45,613 nt of DNA from Lachnospiraceae bacterium (lineage in GTDB: Bacteria; Bacillota; Clostridia; Lachnospirales; Lachnospiraceae). Every line of letters starts with the position of its first letter. The first letter of the stretch is position 1. Below are positions 15,253-23,469 of this stretch, piece after piece. The DNA lies in assembly GCA_900757145.1 (NCBI GenBank), contig CAAEMT010000070.1, positions 1 through 45,613 of the forward strand, in the 5' to 3' direction. The notes beneath the pieces were generated by a model. That model was not told the origin of the DNA. It saw only the letters and a list, made by a program, of their open reading frames with translations, and did not search any database. A program made the position numbers and the translations under genes.

Positions 15253-16332
15253 CTATTTCTGATACATTTCCTCGTAATATTTCTGGTAATCTCCGCTCGT
15301 GACATTTTTCATCCACTCTTCATTTTCAAAGAACCACTTAATCGTGCGGCGAATGCCCTCTTCAAACATCGTCTCCGGCTCCCAGCCTACCTCGGCGCGG
15401 ATCTTGTCCGGTGCGATCGCATAGCGACGGTCGTGTCCCTTGCGGTCTGTCACATACGTGATCAGGTCTTTGCTCACAAGAGCCTTACGCGGATCATTAT
15501 CCGGCAGCATCTCCTGCAAGGTATCAAGAATAATATGGATGATCTCGATATTCTGCTTTTCATTGTGTCCGCCGATATTGTATGTCTCAAACAGGCGGCC
15601 TTTCTCCTGTACCATATCGATTCCCTTCGCATGATCCTCAACGTAGAGCCAGTCACGGACATTCTTGCCGTCTCCGTATACCGGAAGCTTCTTTCCCTGA
15701 AGCGCGTTATTGATGATCAGCGGGATAAGCTTCTCCGGGAACTGATAAGGGCCGTAGTTATTGCTGCAGTTTGTGATATTTGCCGGGAAATGATACGTAT
15801 CCATATAGGACTTTACAAGCATATCAGAAGATGCCTTGCTTGCTGAATACGGACTGTGCGGATCATACGGAGTCGTCTCATAAAAATACTCGCCGTCCTC
15901 CTCAAGAGAACCGTACACCTCATCCGTGGAAACGTGCAGAAATTTCTTATCCTCCTTAAAAGTACCGTCCGGAAGCTCCCATGCAGCCTTTGCCGCATTG
16001 AGCATCACAAGCGTACCAAGCACATTCGTCTTTACGAATACTTCCGGATTGCGGATACTGCGGTCTACATGACTTTCTGCCGCAAAGTGTACTACGCGGT
16101 CAATGTCATTCTCATCAAAGATCTTGTTGATCGCTTCGGAATCACAGATGTCTGCGCGCACAAACGTATAATTGCTGCGGTTTTCTACTTCTCGAAGATT
16201 CTCAAGATTGCCGGCATATGTCAGCTTGTCTACATTAATAATACGGATATCATCCCCGTATTTTTTAAACATATAATGAATATAATTTGAACCGATAAAG
16301 CCGGCTCCTCCTGTCACGAGATACGTCCTCAT
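15253..16332 (-). CDS. rfbB: dTDP-glucose 4,6-dehydratase
   Basis: A 359-residue extended short-chain dehydrogenase that converts dTDP-glucose to dTDP-4-keto-6-deoxyglucose. Visible are the NAD-binding TGGAGFIGSNY, the HFAAESHVDRSI segment, the active-site STDEVYG with its Asp and Glu, and the catalytic YSASK. The ATG at 16332 lies nine bases after GGAGG; a TTG at 16338 in frame is too close to the site. It is the first gene of the polysaccharide locus, behind a good promoter at 16382-16410. Confidence 0.96.
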   Translation of the reverse strand: MRTYLVTGGAGFIGSNYIHYMFKKYGDDIRIINVDKLTYAGNLENLREVENRSNYTFVRADICDSEAINKIFDENDIDRVVHFAAESHVDRSIRNPEVFVKTNVLGTLVMLNAAKAAWELPDGTFKEDKKFLHVSTDEVYGSLEEDGEYFYETTPYDPHSPYSASKASSDMLVKSYMDTYHFPANITNCSNNYGPYQFPEKLIPLIINNALQGKKLPVYGDGKNVRDWLYVEDHAKGIDMVQEKGRLFETYNIGGHNEKQNIEIIHIILDTLQEMLPDNDPRKALVSKDLITYVTDRKGHDRRYAIAPDKIRAEVGWEPETMFEEGIRRTIKWFFENEEWMKNVTSGDYQKYYEEMYQK

Positions 16333-16381
16333 ATTCAAAATCCTCCATAAATTATTTCAAATCCTATTTCGTATGTATTCT

Positions 16382-16410
16382 AGTATACCATTATTTCTGT
16401 CTAAAGTAAA
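16382..16410 (-). promoter_or_regulatory. rfbB promoter
   Basis: TTTACT (16410-16405) and TATACT (16387-16382) are 17 bp apart on the minus strand, about 50 bases before the rfbB ATG. It probably drives the whole 10-kb locus, since no other clear promoter was found within it. Confidence 0.7.
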
Positions 16411-16465
16411 GAATCAGCCGTTTCCCTCGCCTTTTTCGTTTCCTCTTCCTATGTAACGGAGAAAA

Positions 16466-16507
16466 GGGCGCTGCAAAATCCTCACTCCGGTGGATTTTGC
16501 AGCGCCC
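16466..16507 (-). terminator. Strong terminator after the NodB-like gene
   Basis: A perfect 16-bp stem (16466-16481 with 16492-16507) encloses a 10-nt loop. TTTT follows on the minus strand. It separates the deacetylase-like gene from the rfb promoter. Confidence 0.85.
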
Positions 16508-16546
16508 CCATCTGTATTTATTGAATTTTACGAAGCTGCCCGATCT

Positions 16547-18052
16547 TTACATCTCCGGCACCGGCGTAGGTCTTGCCGCATCCCATACAGAGCTTACATC
16601 AAACAGATCGCTCAGCATATCGGGATTATAGTACATGCGGTAACCATCGAGGTTTCTTCTTCCCTGACGCATATAATTATCCCCAAACTGTACCCAATAC
16701 TGGGAGGAATCTACATTACAGAAAATGTTGAATCCTTTCTCCTTTAAATATGAGAAGTATGGATTATCGCTCGTATATGGCTGCCAGTCTCCGATATCTG
16801 CGCCGAATGCAAAGATGATCACATCCGTATCTCCAACCACAGTCTCTACATTGTCAAGCCACCGCTGCGTATCCTGCATTACACCGTCTATTCCTGTCGC
16901 TGTCGGTGAAATATGTCCCCATGTATGGCTTGCAAACTCCCATCCGTCTGCACGCATCGCCTCAGCGACCGCCTTTGCCTGATCGACTTCCTCCTGCCAT
17001 GCCGCTTCATCAAAATCAGGGTTCTCATCAAAAAACTTCTGCTGATATTCTGTCACCCTGCCCGCTTCCCGTGTGCGGTATACTTCATCTGTCCGGTAGC
17101 CGAGCACACCTTCATATCCGGTGAGCGCGATAATACCTTTATGCCCGTGATAAGAGAAGTCAGGATGCTCATCCACAAATGTATCGATCCACGGAACCAT
17201 GTCATAATCCCCGACCGACACTGTTCCGCCCTCTTCAATGTACGTGTTCTTCACATCTCCGTTCTCATCAAGGATCAGCTTCTGCGCAAAACCGTCCCCG
17301 TCCATATAGTGATAATAGCTCACATCATCCTGAGACAGCACAAACGGCTTTTTGCCCGGAGGCAACAGAATCTCCCCCCGCGATACTGTCCCATCGCTGT
17401 TCACCACAGCCATATCATGCAGGCTTACCATGACGTAACCCTTCTCATACATCGACTGCATAATGCCCGCGAATTCGCTCATCGTCGTCATCACCTGATT
17501 GTATCCTGCTTCTTTGCTGTCTCCGTCAAATGCCTTTGCAGAATCTACGACCATTGTATGAAAAAATACGTGTGTGATCTGGTCGAGCGGATATGCTGTA
17601 CATGTTGCTTTTGTGCTCTCATATCCCGCAACTGCATCCTGCATTGTCTGACTGCTGCTGTAGCTCTGCGCTGATTTCAGATAGCTGATCGCTCCATCGT
17701 AATCATACTGTGCTGCCATCAGATCTGCCTTCGCGATGATATCAGCCTCTGATCCGGAAGGCTGGTTTTCTGATTTCCCTGTTTCACCCGAAACCTCCTG
17801 CATACCGTTTTGCTGTGTTTCTGACAGATTGCCGTTGTCCACACCCTGCTGACTGACGTTTTGCATCTGCTGCGCCTGCTGACGTTTCGGCTTTCCTGCG
17901 CCTGTAATCTGCGGTATCAGCGCATCCTTGATCAGTATTACCGAAAGAATGATCACAATAAGCACTAGCAGAGAAATAATGCATTTTATAATCAGCTCAT
18001 TGCGTCTGCGCTTCATCCGCCTTTGCTGCAATTTTTCATCTCTGTCTTCCAT
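16547..18052 (-). CDS. Membrane-anchored polysaccharide deacetylase-like protein (paralogue 1)
   Basis: A 501-residue protein with a basic cytoplasmic start, one membrane anchor (about 24-46), a Gln-rich linker, a short helical repeat-like segment (AQYDYDGAISYLKSAQ) and a C-terminal NodB-like domain. That domain has FVLSQDDVSYYHY with a likely metal-binding or catalytic Asp, and FASHTWGH with the His-x3-His pair. NodB enzymes remove N- or O-acetyl groups from surface glycans or peptidoglycan. It closely resembles the next protein upstream. AGGAGG lies 11 bases before the ATG, and a GC hairpin at 18076-18107 precedes it. Its place next to the glycan locus suggests, but does not prove, that the exported polymer or its attachment site is the substrate. 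Confidence 0.85.
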   Translation of the reverse strand: MEDRDEKLQQRRMKRRRNELIIKCIISLLVLIVIILSVILIKDALIPQITGAGKPKRQQAQQMQNVSQQGVDNGNLSETQQNGMQEVSGETGKSENQPSGSEADIIAKADLMAAQYDYDGAISYLKSAQSYSSSQTMQDAVAGYESTKATCTAYPLDQITHVFFHTMVVDSAKAFDGDSKEAGYNQVMTTMSEFAGIMQSMYEKGYVMVSLHDMAVVNSDGTVSRGEILLPPGKKPFVLSQDDVSYYHYMDGDGFAQKLILDENGDVKNTYIEEGGTVSVGDYDMVPWIDTFVDEHPDFSYHGHKGIIALTGYEGVLGYRTDEVYRTREAGRVTEYQQKFFDENPDFDEAAWQEEVDQAKAVAEAMRADGWEFASHTWGHISPTATGIDGVMQDTQRWLDNVETVVGDTDVIIFAFGADIGDWQPYTSDNPYFSYLKEKGFNIFCNVDSSQYWVQFGDNYMRQGRRNLDGYRMYYNPDMLSDLFDVSSVWDAARPTPVPEM

Positions 18053-18075
18053 TGTATCTTAGTCCTCCTGCTTTA

Positions 18076-18107
18076 ACGCGCCGCTATAAATTCTCACAGC
18101 GGCGCGT
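18076..18107. other. GC-rich hairpin before the NodB-like gene
   Basis: ACGCGCCGCT and AGCGGCGCGT form a perfect 10-bp stem with a 12-nt loop in the leader, just before the ribosome binding site of the gene starting at 18052. No T run follows on either strand, so it is more likely an mRNA structure than a terminator. Confidence 0.5.
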
Positions 18108-18293
18108 CTATCTTATGTTACTGCTTTTTCAATATTGCTTCTTACTTCTTCGTCTGTACTGCCGTCTGCTTACATTATCTGCTTTCCCGCATAAAATATA
18201 CAGATCCGAACGACCGCTTTTTCGGTCAGTCCTATTGCTTTAAAGCGACAGTGTACTGCGCACACCTGCGCCTCTTAATTTTTTAGCGATCTG

Positions 18294-20198
18294 TCAGATT
18301 GGAGGTACCGTAGACGGCCGCAGCGGATCCCATGCTTTCTGAACATCGAATAGATCCTCCAGCATCTCCGGATTATAGTACATTCTGTATCCATCCACAT
18401 TCCTTCTTGACTGCCGCACATAATCCGGCTCTACCTGAAGCCAGTATTTGGCAGAATCCACTCCGCAGAAATAATCAAAACCACACTTTTTGAAATACTC
18501 AAACCTCTCGCCGGAATACTTCTCCATCCCGCGTATATCTCCTCCGAACGCATAGATCAATGTATCAGTCTCACCGATCAGCGGCTCTACCCATGTCTCC
18601 CAGCGATCTGTATCGCGTACAAAGCTGTCAAAGCTAATCCCGTTTGTCTCGCTCATGTTTTGGTGCCCCCATGTATGGCTTGCAAAACGCCATCCGTTTG
18701 CTTTCATTGCTTCTGCAACCTTCTTAGCGCCCTCGCATTCCTTTTCAAAAGCCGCCTCGTCAAATCCGCCCGGATAGGAATCAAAGAACATCTGCTGCTG
18801 CACTGTCACACGGTCTGCCTGCTTTGTTTTATACACCTCGTCCGTCCGATACCCGAGGATTCCTTCATATCCTGTCAGTGCAATATACCCTTTTTCTCCA
18901 TGATAAGAAAAATCAGGATGCTCCTTCACAAAACTGTCAATAATCGGCACCATATCGTAATCACCGACTGACACTGTCCCGTCATCTTCAATATATTCAT
19001 TTTTTACATCGCCGTTTTCGTCTACGATCAGACGGCTCGCATATCCGTCCCCATCCATATAATGATAATAGCTTACATCATCCTGAGACAGGACAAATGG
19101 GATTTTCCCGGCAGGCAGCATAATATCCCGCTTGGCAAATGTCTTATTCCCGTTTGCATCCTCCGTACCGGGTGCGATCTCATCCAGAAATACCATTACA
19201 TATCCTCTGTCATACATTTGCTGAATAATGCTGCGGAATTCATATTCTGTCACCATGAACTGATTATAACCCGCTTCATATTCGTCTCCGTCAAATGCCT
19301 TTGCAGCATCATGAATGAGCGTATGGAAAAAAATATGTGTAACTTCCGAGGCCGGATACGCGACGCACGCTGCTTTCTGCTCCAGAAGCTTAGCGACTGC
19401 CGCCTGATACTCCGCATTTTCCTCATATCCCTCTGCCCCTTTAAGCAGCTCGATCGCACCGTCATAATCATACTGCAGCGCCTTAAGCTCAGCCTGCGCC
19501 TTAAGATCTGACGGCGCAGCGACAGCCTGCGCTGCGGCATCCTCATTCTCTGTGCCTTTTGCTTTATCAGACTTTTCTCTGTCATCTGCTGACTGCTTGT
19601 CGCCTTTTTTGCTGTCAGAATCTTCCTTTCCTTCTTCTTCCGAAATATTGCCGCCAATTATCTCGATCTGTCCGTTCTCAGCCATCCTTTCCCTGCCGGT
19701 CTTTTTTGTCCCGTTTCCAAGCACTACTTCATAGATAATTGCCGCGATCAAAATCACGCTCAAAACAAGGAGTACGCCTGACAGAAAACGGACTTTTTTC
19801 TCATTGTCATAATCAGGCTTACTCTCCCGCAAAACGTGTGTATATCGTTTTTTCGGCACGTCTCTTTGTACTGTATGCTGCTGAGTCTGCCGCAGTGTCT
19901 CTTTCTGCGCTTTACGCTCCTGCGTCTGCTGATGTATCTCTTTTTGCACGCTGCGCTCCTGTGTCTGCCGCAGTGTCTCTTTCTGCGTTCTGCGCTCCTG
20001 TGTCTGCTGATGTGTTTCTTTCTGTGCTCTGCGCTCCTGTGCCTGCTGCATACCCTGCGGCATCTGATGTATTTGACATTTTTGCGGCGCTGCCGCATCC
20101 TGCCTGCGCATCCCGTTTTCCGGCGCAGTGCGCCTTACCTGCCGGACCTCGCCTGTATATATCTGCGGTTTCCCCATCGACCTTTTTTCTTCGTCCAT
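18294..20198 (-). CDS. Membrane-anchored polysaccharide deacetylase-like protein (paralogue 2)
   Basis: A 634-residue paralogue of the protein ending at 16547. Its cytoplasmic part holds five 13-residue Gln/Arg/Glu repeats. A membrane segment (FLSGVLLVLSVILIAAII) follows, then an acidic Lys/Asp-rich linker, the LKALQYDYDGAIELLKGAE helical segment and a NodB-like domain with LSQDDVSYYHY and FASHTWGH. I chose the ATG at 20198, preceded by GGGGGA. A longer frame starts with GTG at 20270, but that GTG lies between the -35 and -10 of the likely promoter (20252-20280) and so would not be transcribed. The two paralogues differ most in the parts before and just after the membrane, suggesting shared catalysis with different cytoplasmic partners. 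Confidence 0.85.
   Translation of the reverse strand: MDEEKRSMGKPQIYTGEVRQVRRTAPENGMRRQDAAAPQKCQIHQMPQGMQQAQERRAQKETHQQTQERRTQKETLRQTQERSVQKEIHQQTQERKAQKETLRQTQQHTVQRDVPKKRYTHVLRESKPDYDNEKKVRFLSGVLLVLSVILIAAIIYEVVLGNGTKKTGRERMAENGQIEIIGGNISEEEGKEDSDSKKGDKQSADDREKSDKAKGTENEDAAAQAVAAPSDLKAQAELKALQYDYDGAIELLKGAEGYEENAEYQAAVAKLLEQKAACVAYPASEVTHIFFHTLIHDAAKAFDGDEYEAGYNQFMVTEYEFRSIIQQMYDRGYVMVFLDEIAPGTEDANGNKTFAKRDIMLPAGKIPFVLSQDDVSYYHYMDGDGYASRLIVDENGDVKNEYIEDDGTVSVGDYDMVPIIDSFVKEHPDFSYHGEKGYIALTGYEGILGYRTDEVYKTKQADRVTVQQQMFFDSYPGGFDEAAFEKECEGAKKVAEAMKANGWRFASHTWGHQNMSETNGISFDSFVRDTDRWETWVEPLIGETDTLIYAFGGDIRGMEKYSGERFEYFKKCGFDYFCGVDSAKYWLQVEPDYVRQSRRNVDGYRMYYNPEMLEDLFDVQKAWDPLRPSTVPPI
19851..20045 (-). 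repeat. Five coding 39-bp repeats (13 residues each)
   Basis: Units read QAQERRAQKETHQ, QTQERRTQKETLR, QTQERSVQKEIHQ, QTQERKAQKETLR and a degenerate QTQQHTVQRDVPK. HQ and LR endings alternate, so an older 26-residue unit was probably duplicated. Copy number may vary between strains. Confidence 0.85.
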
Positions 20199-20251
20199 CA
20201 CAAATCCCCCATACTTCTCTTCTGTCTTTTTCGACAGTTTTTCTAAAATAT

Positions 20252-20280
20252 AGGATAGTGGATATGCCACTCTTTGTCAA
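20252..20280 (-). promoter_or_regulatory. Promoter of the second NodB-like gene
   Basis: TTGACA (20280-20275) and TATCCT (20257-20252) are 17 bp apart on the minus strand. The predicted start of transcription lies about 45 bases before the ATG at 20198. Confidence 0.65.
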
Positions 20281-20446
20281 TCGCCGCCGCTGCTCATTTT
20301 CTTAATTTTCCATTACGACCACACTTTTATCTGCCGTCAATTCTGTTTTTTGCTTTTATCCTCTTTCGCAAAGCAAATGTGCGATCCGCATTATGTTTTA
20401 CTGACTTGATCCTTGTCCGCTTTGCGTCATGTTTTTACACTCCTGC

Positions 20447-20475
20447 TTTACTAAAACAATTTACAGTGCTATACT
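20447..20475 (+). promoter_or_regulatory. Promoter of the radical SAM gene
   Basis: TTTACT and TATACT are 17 bp apart, and the ATG follows 30 bases after the -10. It lies back to back with the promoter at 20252-20280. Confidence 0.7.
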
Positions 20476-20505
20476 AGAGGTAAAACTTCGGAGGAATATG
20501 CAGTT

Positions 20506-21468
20506 ATGAAATGGGCAGATAAACCATACCACAGTCTCGATTATGAGATGAAGCGGCGTTTCGGTGAAAAAGTTTACCGGATTGCCTTAAATGGCGGCAT
20601 GACATGCCCTAACCGTGACGGTACGCTTGGCAGAGGCGGCTGTATTTTTTGCAGCAGAGGCGGCTCCGGCGATTTTGCCGCAAGCCCTTCTCTTTCCATA
20701 ACAGAGCAGATACGTTCTCAGAAAGAAATGATCCGCCAAAAGCGTCCGGTCGGCAAATTCATTGCATATTTTCAGGCATATACAAATACATATGCACCCG
20801 TTTCCTATCTGGAACGTATCTTTCTGGAAGCGCTTTCAGATGAAGATGTGGCTGCACTTTCCATTGCCACCCGTCCCGACTGTCTGCCGGATGATGTTCT
20901 CGACCTTTTGGAACGGCTAAATCGTATCAAGCCCGTCTGGATCGAGCTCGGTCTGCAGACGATCCATGAGCCCACAGCAAAGCTGATCCGCCGCGGCTAT
21001 ACGCTCTCGTGCTTTGAACGGGCAGTAAAACAGCTTCGCAGCCGCGGTATTGAGGTGATCGTTCATGTCATCCTCGGACTTCCTCATGAAACGAGGGAGC
21101 AAATGTTTGAAACTGTCAGCTATCTGAATACCTGCGGCATTCAGGGGATCAAGCTGCAGCTCCTTCACATACTAAAAGGAACGGATCTGGCTGATTATTA
21201 TACTCAGTCGCCATTTTCTGTCATGACAATGGAGGAATACATTGATGTACTGATCGGCTGTATCGAGCGCCTTTCGCCTGATATTGTTATCCACCGTATT
21301 ACCGGCGACGGTCCGCGTGAGCTTTTGATCGCTCCGCTGTGGAGCCTGAACAAACGAACTGTACTCAATTCAATTCATGCCGCTTTTCGTACCCGTGCCT
21401 CATGGCAGGGAAGAATTTTTTCACAGGAGGAAACCGTATGCCGGAACCATTCACACTATATAAGCTAA
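20506..21468 (+). CDS. TIGR01212-family radical SAM protein (YhcC-like)
   Basis: A 320-residue radical SAM protein. The iron-sulfur cluster is held by Cys34, Cys46 and Cys49 in the C-x11-C-x2-C pattern typical of this family (CPNRDGTLGRGGCIFC), not the usual C-x3-C-x2-C. LSIATRPDCLPDDVLDLL and IELGLQTIHE are radical SAM beta-barrel segments. The reaction of this family is not, to my knowledge, established; it resembles Elp3-like enzymes. GGAGG lies about 11 bases before the ATG. Its last 31 bases overlap the start of the DUF4364 gene. Confidence 0.92.
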   Translation: MKWADKPYHSLDYEMKRRFGEKVYRIALNGGMTCPNRDGTLGRGGCIFCSRGGSGDFAASPSLSITEQIRSQKEMIRQKRPVGKFIAYFQAYTNTYAPVSYLERIFLEALSDEDVAALSIATRPDCLPDDVLDLLERLNRIKPVWIELGLQTIHEPTAKLIRRGYTLSCFERAVKQLRSRGIEVIVHVILGLPHETREQMFETVSYLNTCGIQGIKLQLLHILKGTDLADYYTQSPFSVMTMEEYIDVLIGCIERLSPDIVIHRITGDGPRELLIAPLWSLNKRTVLNSIHAAFRTRASWQGRIFSQEETVCRNHSHYIS

Positions 21469-21950
21469 TTGTTTTATATATGCTTCAAAAAGTCGATTTT
21501 CCGCTCACCAACGCACAGATTTCCGAATTTATCCTTGACCGCGGTTACACGACATACTTCACACTGCAGTCCGTTCTTTCAGAGCTGTCCGAAAGCGGAA
21601 TGGTGCATCAGGAGACGATCCGCAACACTTCCTACTATACCCTGACTGACGCCGGAGCAGAAGCGCTGCATTACTTTCAGAACCGTATTTCCAAAATGAT
21701 CCGCGATGATATTGACAAGTATATCGCAGATAAAAAAATGGAGCTGCGCGATGAGGTCTCTGTCATCGCTGATTACTACAAAAATACAGCCGATGAATAT
21801 TCCGTCCGCTGTATCGTAAAAGAGAAATATGCGAATCCTATCGATTTAACTATCACTGTTCCTGACGAAGCGCAGGCAAAAATCGTCTGCCGCAACTGGA
21901 AAACAAAATGCCAGAAGATTTATGAAACAGTAATGAAAGAACTGCTGTAA
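21438..21950 (+). CDS. DUF4364 family protein
   Basis: A 170-residue protein of a family common in Clostridia. The N-terminal half looks like a winged helix (KLIVLYMLQKVDFPLTNAQI, then SVLSELSESGMV and a TSYYTLTDAG wing), so a DNA-binding role is plausible. The C-terminal half is an alpha/beta segment of unknown role. The reading frame extends upstream to 21339, but AGGAGG seven bases before ATG 21438 decides the start. It overlaps the radical SAM gene by 31 bases, so the two are co-expressed. Confidence 0.88.
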   Translation: MPEPFTLYKLIVLYMLQKVDFPLTNAQISEFILDRGYTTYFTLQSVLSELSESGMVHQETIRNTSYYTLTDAGAEALHYFQNRISKMIRDDIDKYIADKKMELRDEVSVIADYYKNTADEYSVRCIVKEKYANPIDLTITVPDEAQAKIVCRNWKTKCQKIYETVMKELL

Positions 21951-22110
21951 TCTCTGGCAATATACGGCCGCGTTATGGGATCCCCGCCTTGTGGCAGGCG
22001 CATTCTGTCAGCATCCGTATATACTACTGCGAAAAACGACGGAACCTCGGGACAGATACATCCGAATTTCCATCGTTTTTATATTTTTAATCACACAACA
22101 GGAGGACACC

Positions 22111-23277
22111 ATGAAAGACACTTATATTTCTGATTCTATTGTCTATGTCGGCGTAGACGATAAAACTATTGATCTGTTTGAAAGCCAGTATCATGTACCA
22201 AACGGCGTTTCCTACAATTCCTACATCATTTTCGATGAGAAGATCGCAGTGATGGATACTGTAGACCCGCGCGGAACCGATGAATGGCTTGCAAATGTCA
22301 AAAAAGCCCTCGCCGGCAAATCACCGGATTACCTTGTCGTACAGCATCTTGAGCCGGATCATGCAGGCAATGTAAAGACATTGATCGATCTCTATCCTGA
22401 TATGAAAATCGTTGGAAACGCCAAGACATTCCCGATGATCCATCAGTTTTTTGACGTAGAGCTTTCTGAAGAAAAAATGATCACAGTAAAGGAAGGCGAT
22501 ACGCTCAGTCTCGGAAATCACACACTTCAGTTTTTCATGGCACCGATGGTACACTGGCCTGAAGTCATGGTGACGTATGAGCAGGCTGAAAAAATCCTGT
22601 TTGCAGCCGATGGATTCGGCAAATTCGGAGCACTTGACTGTGAGGAAGAATGGACTGATGAAGCAAGACGTTATTTTATCAATATCGTCGGCAAATACGG
22701 CACACAGGTTCAGGCTCTTCTGAAAAAAGCGGCAACGCTCGACATTGCAATGATCTGCCCACTGCACGGACCTGTCCTTAAGGAAGACCTCGGATACTAC
22801 ATCAGCAAATATCTGACATGGAGCAGCTATGAGCCGGAAGAAGAAGGCGTTGTGATCGCCTATGCTTCCATCCACGGCAACACCGCAAAGGCTGCTGCAC
22901 AGTTTGCCTCTATTCTTGAAAAGAAAGGTGCGAAAAACGTTGTCCTGTTTGATCTTGCAAGGGACGATATGGCAGAAGCGATCGCAAGCGCTTACCGCTA
23001 CGACAAGCTCGTACTCGCTGCCGCTTCCTACGATGCCGGCGTATTCCCATGTATGGAAGATTTCCTGAACCATCTGCGCGCAAAGAATTTCCAGAAGCGT
23101 AAAGTCGCTTATATTCAGAATGGAAGCTGGGCGCCTTCAGCGGGAAAGACAATGAAAGCTCTTGTTTCATGCTGTAAGTGCATCACTGAAATCGAACCAA
23201 TGGTAACAATCAAATCAACAGTAAAGCCGGAAAATATATCTGAAATGGAAACGCTGGCGGACGCATTGCTCGCATAA
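22111..23277 (+). CDS. fprA: FprA-type flavodiiron protein
   Basis: A 388-residue A-type flavoprotein that reduces oxygen or nitric oxide to protect an anaerobe. The N-terminal metallo-beta-lactamase domain holds a di-iron site: His79, Glu81, Asp83 and His84 in HLEPDH, a later His in MVHWPEVM, and Asp in FAADGFG. The C-terminal flavodoxin domain begins VVIAYASIHGNTAKAA, the FMN phosphate loop. AGGAGG precedes ATG 22111; the upstream frame from 21991 is not needed. The 160-bp gap before it holds the inverted pair ATATACGG/CCGTATAT (about 21960-22021), of unknown role. It ends at a convergent terminator. Confidence 0.94.
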   Translation: MKDTYISDSIVYVGVDDKTIDLFESQYHVPNGVSYNSYIIFDEKIAVMDTVDPRGTDEWLANVKKALAGKSPDYLVVQHLEPDHAGNVKTLIDLYPDMKIVGNAKTFPMIHQFFDVELSEEKMITVKEGDTLSLGNHTLQFFMAPMVHWPEVMVTYEQAEKILFAADGFGKFGALDCEEEWTDEARRYFINIVGKYGTQVQALLKKAATLDIAMICPLHGPVLKEDLGYYISKYLTWSSYEPEEEGVVIAYASIHGNTAKAAAQFASILEKKGAKNVVLFDLARDDMAEAIASAYRYDKLVLAAASYDAGVFPCMEDFLNHLRAKNFQKRKVAYIQNGSWAPSAGKTMKALVSCCKCITEIEPMVTIKSTVKPENISEMETLADALLA

Positions 23278-23344
23278 CGCCACGCGGATACATAGGATAA
23301 AGCGATTACATACTGCTTGCATCCGTGCGCATCTTTATCTTGAT

Positions 23345-23394
23345 GTCATAGGAAAGATTTTCGCGAATCAACGTGACAAGACCTTTCCTATGAC
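23345..23394 (+). ncRNA. Structured hairpin element, copy B
   Basis: A perfect 12-bp stem (23345-23356 with 23383-23394) encloses a 26-nt loop matching that of copy A (1691-1746) at 18 of 26 positions, although the stems differ. A possible inner stem is TCGCG with CGTGA. AAAAAA and a bidirectional terminator follow, as in copy A. Confidence 0.55.
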
Positions 23395-23407
23395 TGACAT
23401 AAAAAAC

Positions 23408-23452
23408 GACCGCAGACTGCATCAAAGGGAAATAGATGCGCAGCCTGCGGTC
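23408..23452. terminator. Bidirectional terminator between fprA and the SleB-type gene
   Basis: GACCGCAG and CTGCGGTC form the base of a long stem with small interruptions. ATTTTT follows on the plus strand and GTTTTTT on the minus strand. It serves both convergent genes. Confidence 0.85.
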
Positions 23453-23469
23453 ATTTTTGTAGATGAAGT

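Noticed and set aside
22321..23073. A 250-codon minus-strand open frame
   Set aside because: It is antisense to fprA and has no protein-like motifs.
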